A DNA stretch of 64,000 nucleotides, taken from contig DVGI01000007.1 in assembly GCA_018712805.1 (NCBI GenBank), positions 1-64,000 of the forward strand. Reading direction: 5' to 3'. Positions 56,327 through 64,000 of this stretch are shown here, one piece after another. Source of the stretch: Candidatus Fimenecus excrementavium. Lineage in GTDB: Bacteria > Bacillota > Clostridia > Oscillospirales > Acutalibacteraceae. The position numbers and the translations under genes were made by a program. How positions within the stretch are numbered: the stretch's first letter is position 1; each line of letters begins with the position of its first letter. The notes below the pieces were generated by a model that did not search any database, had not been told where the DNA came from, and saw only the letters and a list, made by a program, of their open reading frames with translations.

Positions 56327-56414
56327 TTTGGTCTTTTGTTGCGTACAGCGGCGGTTCTATGATACAATAGACAAAATTCGACAGGTTTGTCTGTCTGATA
56401 CACGGGGGAAAAAT

Positions 56415-57056
56415 ATGCACATTCCGAAAAGTGAAACCGGGGCGCTCGAAATTGAAATGTTTGACGCGGCGCTTCAAAATGCGCTTTTGCAAAATCCGAA
56501 TTACGACGTGAACCGCTGGCTGTTTGTGCCGAACCACTATGACGAATACCGTTACATACTCGGCACGCGGGGCAAAAATCCTCTGATTTGCTACGGCATT
56601 AACCCCTCGACCGCCGCGCCGGACGATTTGGATAACACGCTCAAATCCGCCGAGCGCATTGCGCTGTTTAACGGGTTTGACAGCTTTATTATGCTTAACG
56701 TCTACGCCCAGCGCGCAACCAACCCGGACGACATGGAAAAGCATTTTAACCCCCTTTTGCACGAAGAAAATAAAAAGGCATTCCGCTATGCCCTTTCGCT
56801 TTGCGCGGGCGACCGGCCGACCGTTTGGGCAGCGTGGGGCAATATTGTGGAAAAGCGGAAGTATTTGAACCTTTGCATGCGCGAGATTATTGAAATCGGC
56901 AATCAGCATAATGTGCACTGGGTTTCCGCCGGGAAAATCTCGAAAAAAGGGCATCCGCATCACCCGTTGTATTTGCGCAAAGACAGCCCGCTCGATGATT
57001 TCGACATGGAAAGCTATATGCGCCTGTTTTGCGAGGACGAAGAAGCCAGCGCGTAA
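56415..57056 (+). CDS. DUF1643 protein
   Basis: The 213-residue protein matches DUF1643: RYILGTRGKNPLICYGINPSTAAPDDLDNTLKSAERIA and FDSFIMLNVYAQRATNPDDM, followed by a GDRPTVWAAWGNIVEKRKYL block. No enzymatic role is established for the family. The ATG at 56415 follows GGGGGAAAA. A weak promoter, TTGCGT and TACAAT 18 bases apart, lies at about 56338-56367. Its neighbours do not suggest a role. Confidence 0.86.
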   Translation: MHIPKSETGALEIEMFDAALQNALLQNPNYDVNRWLFVPNHYDEYRYILGTRGKNPLICYGINPSTAAPDDLDNTLKSAERIALFNGFDSFIMLNVYAQRATNPDDMEKHFNPLLHEENKKAFRYALSLCAGDRPTVWAAWGNIVEKRKYLNLCMREIIEIGNQHNVHWVSAGKISKKGHPHHPLYLRKDSPLDDFDMESYMRLFCEDEEASA

Positions 57057-57078
57057 ATAAGGAATATAGAAAATAAGA

Positions 57079-57117
57079 ACCCCGCCCGTTTCATTCGAAA
57101 ACCGGCGGGGTTTTTGG
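57079..57117. terminator. Bidirectional terminator
   Basis: AACCCCGCC (57079-57087) and GGCGGGGTT (57104-57112) form a strong stem with an internal CGTTT/AAACC pairing, followed by TTTGG. It lies between DUF1643 and the convergent queH. Confidence 0.85.
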
Positions 57118-57130
57118 TGGTGTTATTGTA

Positions 57131-57769
57131 TTATTCGGACGGCGCCGACAGCGCTTCTTTTTCCTCCGGGCGCATGGAAAAGACACAGCCGCAATAATCC
57201 TGACGGTAAAGGTCATATTCACGCGAGAGAACAATCGACTGTTTATAGCCTTCCTTCTTTTTGAAATCCGCGCGCAAAAATTTCACGCCGTATTCTTTTT
57301 CGAGTTGGATTCCGATTTCATTAAGCAACTGTGCGTTTTTGTGAGGGCTGACGCTCAAAGTTGTGGTAAAGTAGTCCGCACCGAGTTCTTTCGCTTTTCG
57401 CGCGGTCTCGCGAAGCCGCAGCCCAAAGCATTTTGTACACCGCGCGCCGCCCTCCGGCTCGCTTTCGAGTCCCTTAACCGCGTCAAAAAAGCGCTCGGGG
57501 TCATATTCGGCGGGAATCCACCGGACTTTGGTTTCGTAATTGCCGCCTTGAAAGAGCTTTTTAAACTGTTCCCCGCGTTTTTTATATTCGCTTTCAGGGT
57601 GAATGTTGGGGTTATAATAATAAACCAGCACGTCAAAGTATTGCGCGAGGACCGACAGCACATAACTGCTGCACGGCGCACAGCAGCATTGCAGCAAAAG
57701 TGTGGGCCGCGTATTTTCGGGAATTTTTTGGATTTCTTCTTCCATTTGCAGCTGAAAATTTTCTTTCAA
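57131..57769 (-). CDS. queH: Epoxyqueuosine reductase QueH
   Basis: The 212-residue protein is QueH (DUF208), the non-cobalamin enzyme for the last step of queuosine synthesis in tRNA. It has LLQCCCAPCSSYVLSVL near the start (CCxxC), a CTKCFGLRLRET segment, and a C-terminal DYCGCVFS, which supply its metal sites. The start is a TTG with GGTGAAAACAC upstream; an ATG eight codons in is possible but has no clear ribosome site. The other queuosine genes are not in the window. Confidence 0.92.
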   Translation of the reverse strand: MKENFQLQMEEEIQKIPENTRPTLLLQCCCAPCSSYVLSVLAQYFDVLVYYYNPNIHPESEYKKRGEQFKKLFQGGNYETKVRWIPAEYDPERFFDAVKGLESEPEGGARCTKCFGLRLRETARKAKELGADYFTTTLSVSPHKNAQLLNEIGIQLEKEYGVKFLRADFKKKEGYKQSIVLSREYDLYRQDYCGCVFSMRPEEKEALSAPSE

Positions 57770-57804
57770 GTGTTTTCACCGTTCTTTAAAGTTTTCTACG
57801 CTTA

Positions 57805-57833
57805 ATGGTACTTTTTCAAAGGCGTTTTGTCAA
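57805..57833 (-). promoter_or_regulatory. queH promoter
   Basis: TTGACA (57833-57828) and TACCAT (57810-57805) are 17 bases apart on the minus strand. Confidence 0.72.
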
Positions 57834-57901
57834 GATTTTGCCGAAAACACAAATTCTTTTTACAAATTTTGGGATTTTTGTGAATCTGTGTTCATTTTAT
57901 A

Positions 57902-57930
57902 TTGAAATTTTTAACAATTCGTGTTATTAT
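57902..57930 (+). promoter_or_regulatory. Promoter of the epimerase-like gene
   Basis: TTGAAA (57902-57907) and TATTAT (57925-57930) are 17 bases apart. About 80 bases of leader follow before the gene; no riboswitch was recognised in it. Confidence 0.7.
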
Positions 57931-58016
57931 ATTAACAATCAGCGGCAAAACACGGTGTGCGTTTTCGGCATATCGCCTTTTCTGCTCTTTGAACGAACGA
58001 TTTGGAGGTAAAAAGG

Positions 58017-59036
58017 ATGAAAGTATTCATGATCGGCGGCACCGGCCTGTTGGGCTGTGAAGCCGCAAAGGTACTCATTGAAAAAGGCCATGAGGTGAAG
58101 AGCGTTGCGTTACCGCCGCTTCCCGAAGGCGCGCCCATCCCGAAAGAAATGGAAATCATCTTCGGCGACATCAACAAGAAGTCCGACGATGAAATCCGCG
58201 AAATGCTCAAAGGCTGCGACTGCTTTATTTATGCAGCCGGCGTGGACGAAAGAGTGGAATTCCCCGCCCCCGTTTACGACGCTTACTACAAATTCAACAT
58301 TGCGCCGCTTAAAAGAATCCTTCCGCTTTGCAAAGAGGCCGGTTTAAAACGCGCGGTTGTGCTCGGCTCTTATTTCAGCTGGCTTGCGAAAGACCGCAAA
58401 GACATGCCGATTTGCGAAAAGAACCCCTATATCAAGAGCAGAATCGACCAGGAAAAACTCTGTGAGAGCTTTGCGGACGAAAACTTTGACGTTTCCGTTT
58501 TGGAACTGCCCTACATATTCGGCACGCAGCCCGGCAGACGCCCGGTTTGGGTTATCTTGATTGAACAAATCGCGTTCATGGACAAATGGCCCTTCACCAT
58601 GTATCCGAAGGGCGGCACCACGATGCTTACCGTGCACCAGGTCGGTCAGGCAATTGCCGGCGCGGCTGAAAAACATGTCGGCGGCTTTAAAGCATGGCGC
58701 ATCGGTATGTATAATATGACTTGGAAAGAATTCCTCGCCATTGTTTACGAAGCCCGCGGTATGAAAGGCAGAAAGGTTGTCGGCGTTGCGCCCTGGATGA
58801 TGAAAATGGGCATGGGCAAAGTCGTAAAAGATTACGCGGCCCGCGGCATCGACAGCGGTATGGATCCGCTTTACCTGCCCTACATCATGGACCTCAACAT
58901 CTTCACTGAGCAGACCGACTGCCGTGAACTCGGCGTTACCGACGACGACATTCGCGCGGCAATCTTTGACTCGATTAAAGTCAGCGAAGACGCTTATAAC
59001 GGCAAAGTGAAGCTCCTGGAAATGAAAGGCGAATAA
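58017..59036 (+). CDS. NAD(P)-dependent epimerase/oxidoreductase
   Basis: The 339-residue protein has an N-terminal Rossmann nucleotide-binding motif, MKVFMIGGTGLLGCEAAKVL, typical of extended short-chain dehydrogenases and NAD-dependent epimerases. A middle region contains VDERVEFPAPVYDAYYKFN and VVLGSYFSWL, and the C-terminal part has PKGGTTMLTVHQVGQAI. The usual YxxxK dyad is present as YIKSRIDQEK only in part, so catalysis is uncertain. GGAGGTAAAAAGG lies ahead of the ATG. It has its own promoter and terminator and no obvious partner. Confidence 0.8.
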   Translation: MKVFMIGGTGLLGCEAAKVLIEKGHEVKSVALPPLPEGAPIPKEMEIIFGDINKKSDDEIREMLKGCDCFIYAAGVDERVEFPAPVYDAYYKFNIAPLKRILPLCKEAGLKRAVVLGSYFSWLAKDRKDMPICEKNPYIKSRIDQEKLCESFADENFDVSVLELPYIFGTQPGRRPVWVILIEQIAFMDKWPFTMYPKGGTTMLTVHQVGQAIAGAAEKHVGGFKAWRIGMYNMTWKEFLAIVYEARGMKGRKVVGVAPWMMKMGMGKVVKDYAARGIDSGMDPLYLPYIMDLNIFTEQTDCRELGVTDDDIRAAIFDSIKVSEDAYNGKVKLLEMKGE

Positions 59037-59048
59037 GCTTTTAAAAAA

Positions 59049-59081
59049 CAGCTCCGCAAAAAGCGGGGCTGTTTTTGTATT
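59049..59081 (+). terminator. Terminator after the epimerase-like gene
   Basis: CAGCTCCGC (59051-59059) and GCGGGGCTG (59065-59073) pair with one G-U around an A-rich loop and are followed by TTTTTGT. Confidence 0.85.
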
Positions 59082-59100
59082 TGTATAGGAGTTGGAAGGC

Positions 59101-59484
59101 ATGGACTTTTTCCCCGAAGGCGCGCTTCAATATGCGCTTACAAAAAACGGCGCTTACAAAGACTTGCCGTTCGGCGACTTTCCGATTTGCATAAAGGTTG
59201 CCGGCAAAATTTTCGTGCAGCTATATAACACCGAGAACCGCCGGACGATTACGCTCAAATGCACGCCGGAAAATCATATGTATTATAAATCTGCTTTGCC
59301 GGCGTATTTTACAAGGACCTATTATTGCCCCGAAGCTTTTCAGCCTTATTGGATTACGGTGCAGTATGACGAAAGTGCGGACGTGCCGGCGGATTTAACG
59401 CGCAAGCTTATCGATGACGCCTATGACGCGGTGCTGCAAAAGTTACCGAAATATAAGCGCGAAGCATTGAAGGCCGAAAAATAA
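59101..59484 (+). CDS. MmcQ/YjbR-family protein
   Basis: The 127-residue protein has the CyaY-like MmcQ/YjbR fold, with ICIKVAGKIFVQLY, TITLKCTPE and YWITVQYDES in order and a helical C-terminus. The family is small, cytosolic and linked to DNA binding. The ATG at 59101 follows an AGGAG nine bases before it; the TTG at 59092 has poorer placement. It is followed by a bidirectional terminator. Confidence 0.85.
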   Translation: MDFFPEGALQYALTKNGAYKDLPFGDFPICIKVAGKIFVQLYNTENRRTITLKCTPENHMYYKSALPAYFTRTYYCPEAFQPYWITVQYDESADVPADLTRKLIDDAYDAVLQKLPKYKREALKAEK

Positions 59485-59500
59485 AACGGACAAACAAAAA

Positions 59501-59537
59501 CAGCTCTCTGTTTTCAAAACAGGGAGCTGTTTTATTT
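59501..59537. terminator. Bidirectional terminator
   Basis: CAGCTCTCTGTTTT and AAAACAGGGAGCTG pair over about 13 bases with a CA loop (59501-59530), followed by TTTTATTTT on the plus strand. It lies between the YjbR-like gene and the convergent ABC transporter genes. Confidence 0.85.
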
Positions 59538-59546
59538 TGCATTTCT

Positions 59547-60344
59547 TTACGCGTGCAAAGTCGCGCTTAAAAAGTCTTTGAGTCTTTGATTTTTCGGGTG
59601 GTCGAAGATTTCTTCCGGCGTGCCGGCTTCGGCGATAATCCCGTCGTGCATAAAAACGACCTCGTCGGAGACTTCGCGCGCAAAACCCATTTCGTGGGTG
59701 ACGATTAACATCGTTCTCCCCTCTTCCGCAAGTTTCTGAATGACGTTTAAAACCTCGCCGGTGATTTCCGGGTCGAGCGCGGAGGTGGGTTCGTCAAAGC
59801 AAAGCACTTTCGGCGAGAGCATCAACGCGCGGGCAATCGCGACGCGCTGCTGCTGACCGCCGGAAAGCTCGCAGGGATAATTTTCGAGTTTGTCCAAAAG
59901 ACCGACGCTGTCAATTACCTGTTTCGCCTCTTCCTCAATCTCTTGATAACGCGCTTTTATCGCGGCGCGCGAGGCTTTCTGCGCTTTCATTTCTTCTTTC
60001 GCGAGCAGTTCTTTTGCGAGCGTCACGTTGCGAAGTACCGTATATTGCGGAAACAAATTGAACGACTGAAACACAAGACCGGTGCAAAGCTGATTTTTCC
60101 GCTTTTCGGCTTTCGAGAGTTTTTCTTTCCGCTCGGCGTCAAAGGTCACCCGGTCGCCGACGGTGATTTTGCCTTTGTCGGCGGTTTCGAGGCCGGTAAT
60201 ACAGCGTAAAAGCGTGGTTTTGCCGCTGCCCGACGAGCCGATAATCGAAATCACCTTGCCCTCGTCCAGCGAAAAGTCGATGCCTTTTAAGACCTCTGTA
60301 TTGCCGAAGCGTTTGTAAATGCCTTTCACTTCCAATAATGCCAT
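59547..60344 (-). CDS. Polar amino-acid ABC transporter ATPase
   Basis: The 265-residue protein is the ATP-binding subunit of a polar amino-acid importer. Walker A is [12 protein letters not shown], the signature is [15 protein letters not shown], and Walker B is [14 protein letters not shown], with TLAKELL typical of the family. An Arg/Lys-rich insertion near residues 105-130 is longer than usual. The ATG at 60344 follows GAGGGTAACGCT; the longer frame is not used. It is the last gene of a three-gene operon with permease and binding protein. Confidence 0.92.
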   Translation of the reverse strand: MALLEVKGIYKRFGNTEVLKGIDFSLDEGKVISIIGSSGSGKTTLLRCITGLETADKGKITVGDRVTFDAERKEKLSKAEKRKNQLCTGLVFQSFNLFPQYTVLRNVTLAKELLAKEEMKAQKASRAAIKARYQEIEEEAKQVIDSVGLLDKLENYPCELSGGQQQRVAIARALMLSPKVLCFDEPTSALDPEITGEVLNVIQKLAEEGRTMLIVTHEMGFAREVSDEVVFMHDGIIAEAGTPEEIFDHPKNQRLKDFLSATLHA

Positions 60345-60348
60345 AGCG

Positions 60349-61044
60349 TTACCCTCTGAAATAACTGAGTTTCTTTTCAATATAGCCGAACAGCAAGGTC
60401 AAAAGTCCGTTAAACGCGAGGTAGAACACGCCGGTATAGAACAGCGGCCACAAAATACCCGCGGACTTAATAAATGCCTGCCCTGCCCAGATAATCTCAT
60501 ACACGGCGATAATACGCGCCAACGAAGTATCTTTGACAAGCGTGATAATCTCGTTGCTCATCGGCGGGACAATGCGTTTAATCACCTGTAAGAGCACGAC
60601 TTTGAAAAACACCTGCGTGCGGGTCATGCCGAGCACCTGACCGGCTTCATATTGCCCTTTGGAAATGCTTTCAATCCCGCCGCGGTAAATTTCGGAGAAG
60701 TAGCAGGCGTAATTGATGACAAACGCCACAAGTGCCGCGACGAAACGGTCCATAACCGACCAAGTCGCCACCCAGGAGATTAACGCATTCGGGTTTTCGA
60801 CCATTTCGGCGTTGGAAGCAAGCAAGCCGGGGCCGTAATAGATAACAATAAGCTGGAGCATCAGCGGCGTGCCGCGGATGACCCAAATCAGCGTTTTGAC
60901 AAGCCATTTCAGCGGCTTGAAGCGGCTCATTGAGCCGAAGCTTAAAATCAAGCCCAGCGGCAGGGCGAAAAGCAGCGTAAGCGCGAACAGCTCAAGCGTT
61001 TTTCCGAAGCCCTCCAACAGGCTGACGGTAACCGTCCAAAACAT
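60349..61044 (-). CDS. Polar amino-acid ABC transporter permease
   Basis: The 231-residue membrane protein has about five helices with the family pattern [38 protein letters not shown], and the EAA-loop [24 protein letters not shown]. It forms the channel for the ATPase gene that follows four bases on, with the binding protein upstream. Substrate is a polar amino acid such as glutamate, glutamine or cystine; which is not readable. Confidence 0.92.
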   Translation of the reverse strand: MFWTVTVSLLEGFGKTLELFALTLLFALPLGLILSFGSMSRFKPLKWLVKTLIWVIRGTPLMLQLIVIYYGPGLLASNAEMVENPNALISWVATWSVMDRFVAALVAFVINYACYFSEIYRGGIESISKGQYEAGQVLGMTRTQVFFKVVLLQVIKRIVPPMSNEIITLVKDTSLARIIAVYEIIWAGQAFIKSAGILWPLFYTGVFYLAFNGLLTLLFGYIEKKLSYFRG

Positions 61045-61131
61045 AAACTACAACCTTTTCTTTCACAGGCAAAGTGGCAGGAAGTTTCAAAAACTTTCTG
61101 CCACCGGTTTGTGATTTAATTTTTCGAAATC

Positions 61132-61920
61132 TTAGATAAGGGTCAGCTGATATTTCTCGGCAAGCTGATCCATTGTGCCGTCCGCCATCAGTTCGTCGGT
61201 AATCTTGTTGATTTCTGCGACCAAGTCGGAATTCTTGCGGCAGGCGATGCCGTATTCTTCCTCTCTCAGCTGGACCTGATAGCCGTAATTTGCATAGCTG
61301 GTGCCTTCACCGGTCATGGAGTTTGCCATGGTGATGTCGATAATGCAGGCGTCGGCAGAGCCGGAGGAAACCTCCATCAGCGCTGTGGACTGGTCAAGCA
61401 CCGGCGTCACGTTTTCGAAGCCCTCCTCGGCTGCAACTTCCGCACCCGCAGAGCCGTTTTCAACCGCGAACTTCAAATCTTTCATGCTGGCGGCATCGGG
61501 ATACTGCGCAAGCTTGTCTTTCGCCATAACAACGACCTGCGCGTTGTGGACATAGGGGTCGGTGATGCTGGCGTTGAGTTTACCCTCATCGGTAATCGTC
61601 ATGCCGTTCCAAATGCAGTCAATTGACTTTGCATCAAGTTCGGTGTATTTGTTATCCCAGTCAATGACGACGAATTCTGCTTTGACGCCGAGCTTTTCAG
61701 CGACTTTCTGCGCATATTCGGTGTCAAAGCCGGTCCACTCCGTGGAACCTTCTTCTTTATAGTTCATCGGCGCGTATTCGGTGATGCCGACGACCAGTGT
61801 GCCCTTATCTTTGATATAGGCCAAATCAGAATCGGAATTGGTAGCGTCGTTGCTGCCGCAGGCGGCAAACGTGCAGCCGATCAGCACAACGGCGAGCAGA
61901 AGACTAATGAGCTTTTTCAT
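61132..61920 (-). CDS. Amino-acid binding lipoprotein
   Basis: The 262-residue protein begins with a lipoprotein signal (MKKLISLLLAVVLIGCTFAAC, the lipobox cysteine being residue 21) and continues with a SBP_bac_3 domain, including GTLVVGITEYAPMNYKEEGS, FDTEYAQKVAEKLGVKAEFV and a C-terminal GIACRKNSDLVAEINKITDELMADGT. It delivers a polar amino acid to the permease and ATPase. GGAGGAAATACTT lies before the ATG. The gene is first in the operon with a strong promoter at 61966-61994. Confidence 0.93.
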   Translation of the reverse strand: MKKLISLLLAVVLIGCTFAACGSNDATNSDSDLAYIKDKGTLVVGITEYAPMNYKEEGSTEWTGFDTEYAQKVAEKLGVKAEFVVIDWDNKYTELDAKSIDCIWNGMTITDEGKLNASITDPYVHNAQVVVMAKDKLAQYPDAASMKDLKFAVENGSAGAEVAAEEGFENVTPVLDQSTALMEVSSGSADACIIDITMANSMTGEGTSYANYGYQVQLREEEYGIACRKNSDLVAEINKITDELMADGTMDQLAEKYQLTLI

Positions 61921-61965
61921 AAGTATTTCCTCCGTTTTATCCTGTTAAAGTGATAATGTGTTATT

Positions 61966-61994
61966 ATAATAACGCAGGAAACTGAATTTGTCAA
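61966..61994 (-). promoter_or_regulatory. Promoter of the amino-acid ABC operon
   Basis: A perfect TTGACA (61994-61989) and TATTAT (61971-61966) are 17 bases apart on the minus strand, about 45 bases before the binding-protein gene. Confidence 0.8.
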
Positions 61995-62008
61995 CCTTTC
62001 TTTGTGCA

Positions 62009-62764
62009 TCAAGCCTTCTGCCGCAGCACGACCCCATCGGGTTCGTCGTGTGACGCGAGCAGTTCACTGACCGTCACAAGCTGAAATCCGCGTTTCGTCA
62101 ACTCCGGCACAAGCACCTCCACCGCGTCCGCCGTTGCGGGGAACAAATCATGCATTAACACGATGTCGCCGTCTTCCACGTTATCGAGCACGCGTTTTAT
62201 TGTAATATCCTTATTTTGGTGGCTCCAGTCCATCGTGTCAATCGTCCACAGGACAATGGGTTTGTCCGTCAGGGCAAGCAAATTTTTTTCATAAATCCCG
62301 CCGGGCGGGCGCAGCAGTGTGCTTTCGTGCCCCACAACTTTTTTCAAAGCTTCGTCATCTTTTTGCAGCTGGTCGAGCACCTGCGCGTCTTTTAAGCCCC
62401 GAAGCGTTACATGGTCAAAAGTGTGGTTGCCGATTTCACAGCCGGCAGCTTCAATTTTTTGCACGGTTTCCTCGCGCCCCGAAATGCGGCTACCGACAAT
62501 AAAAAAGGTCGCTTTGCCATTCACTTCTTGCAGAGCGTCCAAAATCCGGCCGGTCACGGGACCGTAAGGACCGTCGTCAAAAGTCAGCGCAACCATGGGC
62601 TTTTCGGCGGGCGCCTGGGTTTTTGTGATTTGCGCATCTGTTTCGGGCGCGGGGGCTTCTTTGCTTTTGATTGTAACCACGCCGTAAAGCAAAAACACAA
62701 GTCCTAGCAAAATCAGCAAAACGCCGAGCAGTACCGACAACAGCTTTTTCAGTCGAATTACCAT
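62009..62764 (-). CDS. Membrane-anchored polysaccharide deacetylase
   Basis: The 251-residue protein has an N-terminal membrane helix (residues 8-30) and a NodB domain of the CE4 family. The catalytic aspartates are in LTFDDGPYG, the metal-binding histidines are in NHTFDHVTL, and RPPGGIYEKN, WTIDTMDW and VLMHDLFP are the later blocks. It probably removes acetyl groups from peptidoglycan at the cell surface. The ATG at 62764 has AGAGG upstream. It may be the last gene after the AGCS gene, but 107 bases separate them. Confidence 0.9.
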   Translation of the reverse strand: MVIRLKKLLSVLLGVLLILLGLVFLLYGVVTIKSKEAPAPETDAQITKTQAPAEKPMVALTFDDGPYGPVTGRILDALQEVNGKATFFIVGSRISGREETVQKIEAAGCEIGNHTFDHVTLRGLKDAQVLDQLQKDDEALKKVVGHESTLLRPPGGIYEKNLLALTDKPIVLWTIDTMDWSHQNKDITIKRVLDNVEDGDIVLMHDLFPATADAVEVLVPELTKRGFQLVTVSELLASHDEPDGVVLRQKA

Positions 62765-62871
62765 AGGCAGCCTCTTTTTCAAAATCAATCTATCCCATAT
62801 ATATTGCGCCGCCGAAAAAGAAATGACCGCGCGCCGAAGTTTGCGGCGCACGGTCGGATTTTATATTTTGA

Positions 62872-64000
62872 TTACCGTCTGTAAACGGTTTTGAATTTGT
62901 CGTTTTGGTGGTAGGAAAGCAGCGGGGAAATATTTTCGTGTTTCCAGACGCGGCGTTTATAGTTATTGGTGATTTTAAAGACAAGCGGCGACAGGAACAA
63001 CACGCCGATGAGGTTCGGAAGCGCCATAAGCCCGTTGAAGGTGTCGGACAAATCCCACACCAACTGAACACTGGACACAGAACCGATAAACACGACCACG
63101 AGGAAAATGAATTTATAAACGGTTTTGAAGCGTTTGCCGCCGAGATATTCCGCGACGCGGCAGCCGTAAACCGACCAGCCGAGAAGCGTGGAAAAGGCGA
63201 ACAGGACAAGACCGACAGAGACAATATAGCTGCCGAACCGGCCGAACACATTTTCAAAAGCATACATGGTGATATTGACGCCTTCAAGGCCGGAAACCGT
63301 GTGCGCGCCGGTGGTTAAGACGGCGAGCGCGGTCAGGGTGCAAATGACGATGGTGTCAAAGAACACTTCAAAAATACCCCAAAGCCCTTGGAGCACCGGC
63401 TCTTTGACGTCGGCGGAGGAATGCACCAAAACCGACGAGCCGAGACCCGCTTCGTTGGAAAATACGCCGCGGGCAAAGCCGTAACGCATGGCGCGTGCAA
63501 TCGCATAGCCCATAACGCCGCCGGAAACCGAGCGCAGCTGAAACGCGCCGGTGAAAATTTCAGAAAGCGCCGGCAAAATATTGCGGTAGTTCGCGACAAT
63601 GACCGCCAAAGCGCTGACGATATACAAAAGCGCCATAACCGGCACAAACTTTTCGGTTACGGTCACAATCCGCTTCATACCGCCGATGATAATGACCGCG
63701 GTGAGCGCGCAAACGATAATGCCGGTCACAAATTCGGGCACGTGGAAAGAACTTTGCATGGCGGTGGAAATCCCGTTAACCTGTGCAATAGAACCGATAC
63801 CGAACGAGGCAAACAGGCAGAACACGCAAAACAAAATGGACAGCCATTTTTGATGGAGCCCTTTTTCTATGTAATACATCGGGCCGCCGACCCATTCCCC
63901 TTCTTCGTTTTTGTGGCGGAAATAAATGCCCAAAACGATTTCGGCGTATTTGGTCATCATGCCGAAAAAGGCAGATACCCACATCCAGAAAATTGCACCG
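62872..64000 (-). CDS. Sodium:alanine symporter (AGCS), 5' end missing
   Basis: The frame is open to the right edge of the window, where the last codons read GAIFWMWVSAFFGM, an internal stretch of AGCS transporters, so the start lies beyond 64000. The family is confirmed by WVGGPMYYIEKGL, RGVFSNEAGLGSSVLVHSSAD and GLEGVNITMYAFENVFG. It imports alanine or glycine with sodium and has about ten helices in total, seven or eight visible. About 375 codons are inside the window. Confidence 0.92.
   Translation of the reverse strand, partial: GAIFWMWVSAFFGMMTKYAEIVLGIYFRHKNEEGEWVGGPMYYIEKGLHQKWLSILFCVFCLFASFGIGSIAQVNGISTAMQSSFHVPEFVTGIIVCALTAVIIIGGMKRIVTVTEKFVPVMALLYIVSALAVIVANYRNILPALSEIFTGAFQLRSVSGGVMGYAIARAMRYGFARGVFSNEAGLGSSVLVHSSADVKEPVLQGLWGIFEVFFDTIVICTLTALAVLTTGAHTVSGLEGVNITMYAFENVFGRFGSYIVSVGLVLFAFSTLLGWSVYGCRVAEYLGGKRFKTVYKFIFLVVVFIGSVSSVQLVWDLSDTFNGLMALPNLIGVLFLSPLVFKITNNYKRRVWKHENISPLLSYHQNDKFKTVYRR

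Noticed and set aside
57770..58016. A riboswitch ahead of the epimerase-like gene
   Set aside because: The leader is only about 80 bases, with no recognised conserved core or terminator stem; the rest is explained by two divergent promoters.

Overview
The window looks like chromosomal DNA from an anaerobic, endospore-forming member of the Clostridia, probably of the Oscillospiraceae/Ruminococcaceae type. The evidence is spoIVA and sipL (spore coat assembly), two T-box leaders, a B. subtilis-type LexA box at recA, a Fur/PerR-like regulator beside a reverse rubrerythrin, many TTG starts with strong GGAGG sites, and TTGACA/TATAAT promoters with 17-bp spacers. No insertion sequence, CRISPR array, tRNA gene or prophage was seen. 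Most of the window is housekeeping DNA with small accessory patches.

Layout. 1-0.8 kb: the 5' end and promoter of a 16S rRNA gene (minus strand) and an XRE repressor. 0.8-2.2 kb: a small envelope operon (TM2, VanZ-like, DUF4352). 2.2-7.2 kb: a GT39-like membrane glycosyltransferase, a GPH sugar symporter and a metallophosphoesterase. 7.3-13.2 kb (minus): a Cys T-box followed by cysE, cysS, a DUF975 protein, an ApgM-like protein (proposed homoserine kinase family) and metY. 13.2-16.9 kb (minus): the overlapping recA-recX-rimO-pgsA operon under a LexA box. 17-21.6 kb: rpmB, alkD-like, a GH2 beta-galactosidase and a GNAT. 21.7-24 kb: a GNAT/LysR chimeric ORF, a TVP38-family protein and a GT8 enzyme. 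24-28.3 kb (minus): a Val T-box with valS, then comFC behind two tandem XRE genes. 28.4-31.4 kb (minus): sipL-spoIVA. 31.5-32.6 kb: Fur-like regulator and reverse rubrerythrin. 32.7-36.5 kb: two more GPH symporters and a histidine phosphatase. 36.6-40.4 kb: metallophosphoesterase, PAP2, a FAD/Rieske oxidoreductase and a small protein resembling SodC without metal ligands. 40.5-43.3 kb: a MacB-like permease and MacA-like adaptor without an ATPase gene. 43.4-47 kb: lipoprotein, patatin, a 45-residue membrane peptide, ispE and a PHP phosphatase. 47.1-53.4 kb: ACT/PFL pair, DUF4173-HTH-DUF2975 operon and glutamate dehydrogenase. 53.5-57 kb: a truncated WYL-like ORF, a DUF262/DUF1524 GmrSD-like protein coupled to a PPP-type phosphatase, and DUF1643. 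57.1-64 kb: queH, an epimerase-like protein, YjbR-like protein, a polar amino-acid ABC transporter, a polysaccharide deacetylase and a partial AGCS symporter.

How the genes work together. The cysteine operon joins cysteine precursor synthesis, tRNA charging and homoserine-derived sulfur assimilation under one tRNA-Cys sensor. The three GPH symporters and LacZ suggest growth on glycosides. The Fur-like regulator and rubrerythrin form a peroxide/oxygen defence pair. The most novel-looking accessory material is the WYL remnant/DUF262-DUF1524/PPP phosphatase block at 53.5-56.3 kb and the GNAT-LysR chimera at 21.7-22.2 kb.
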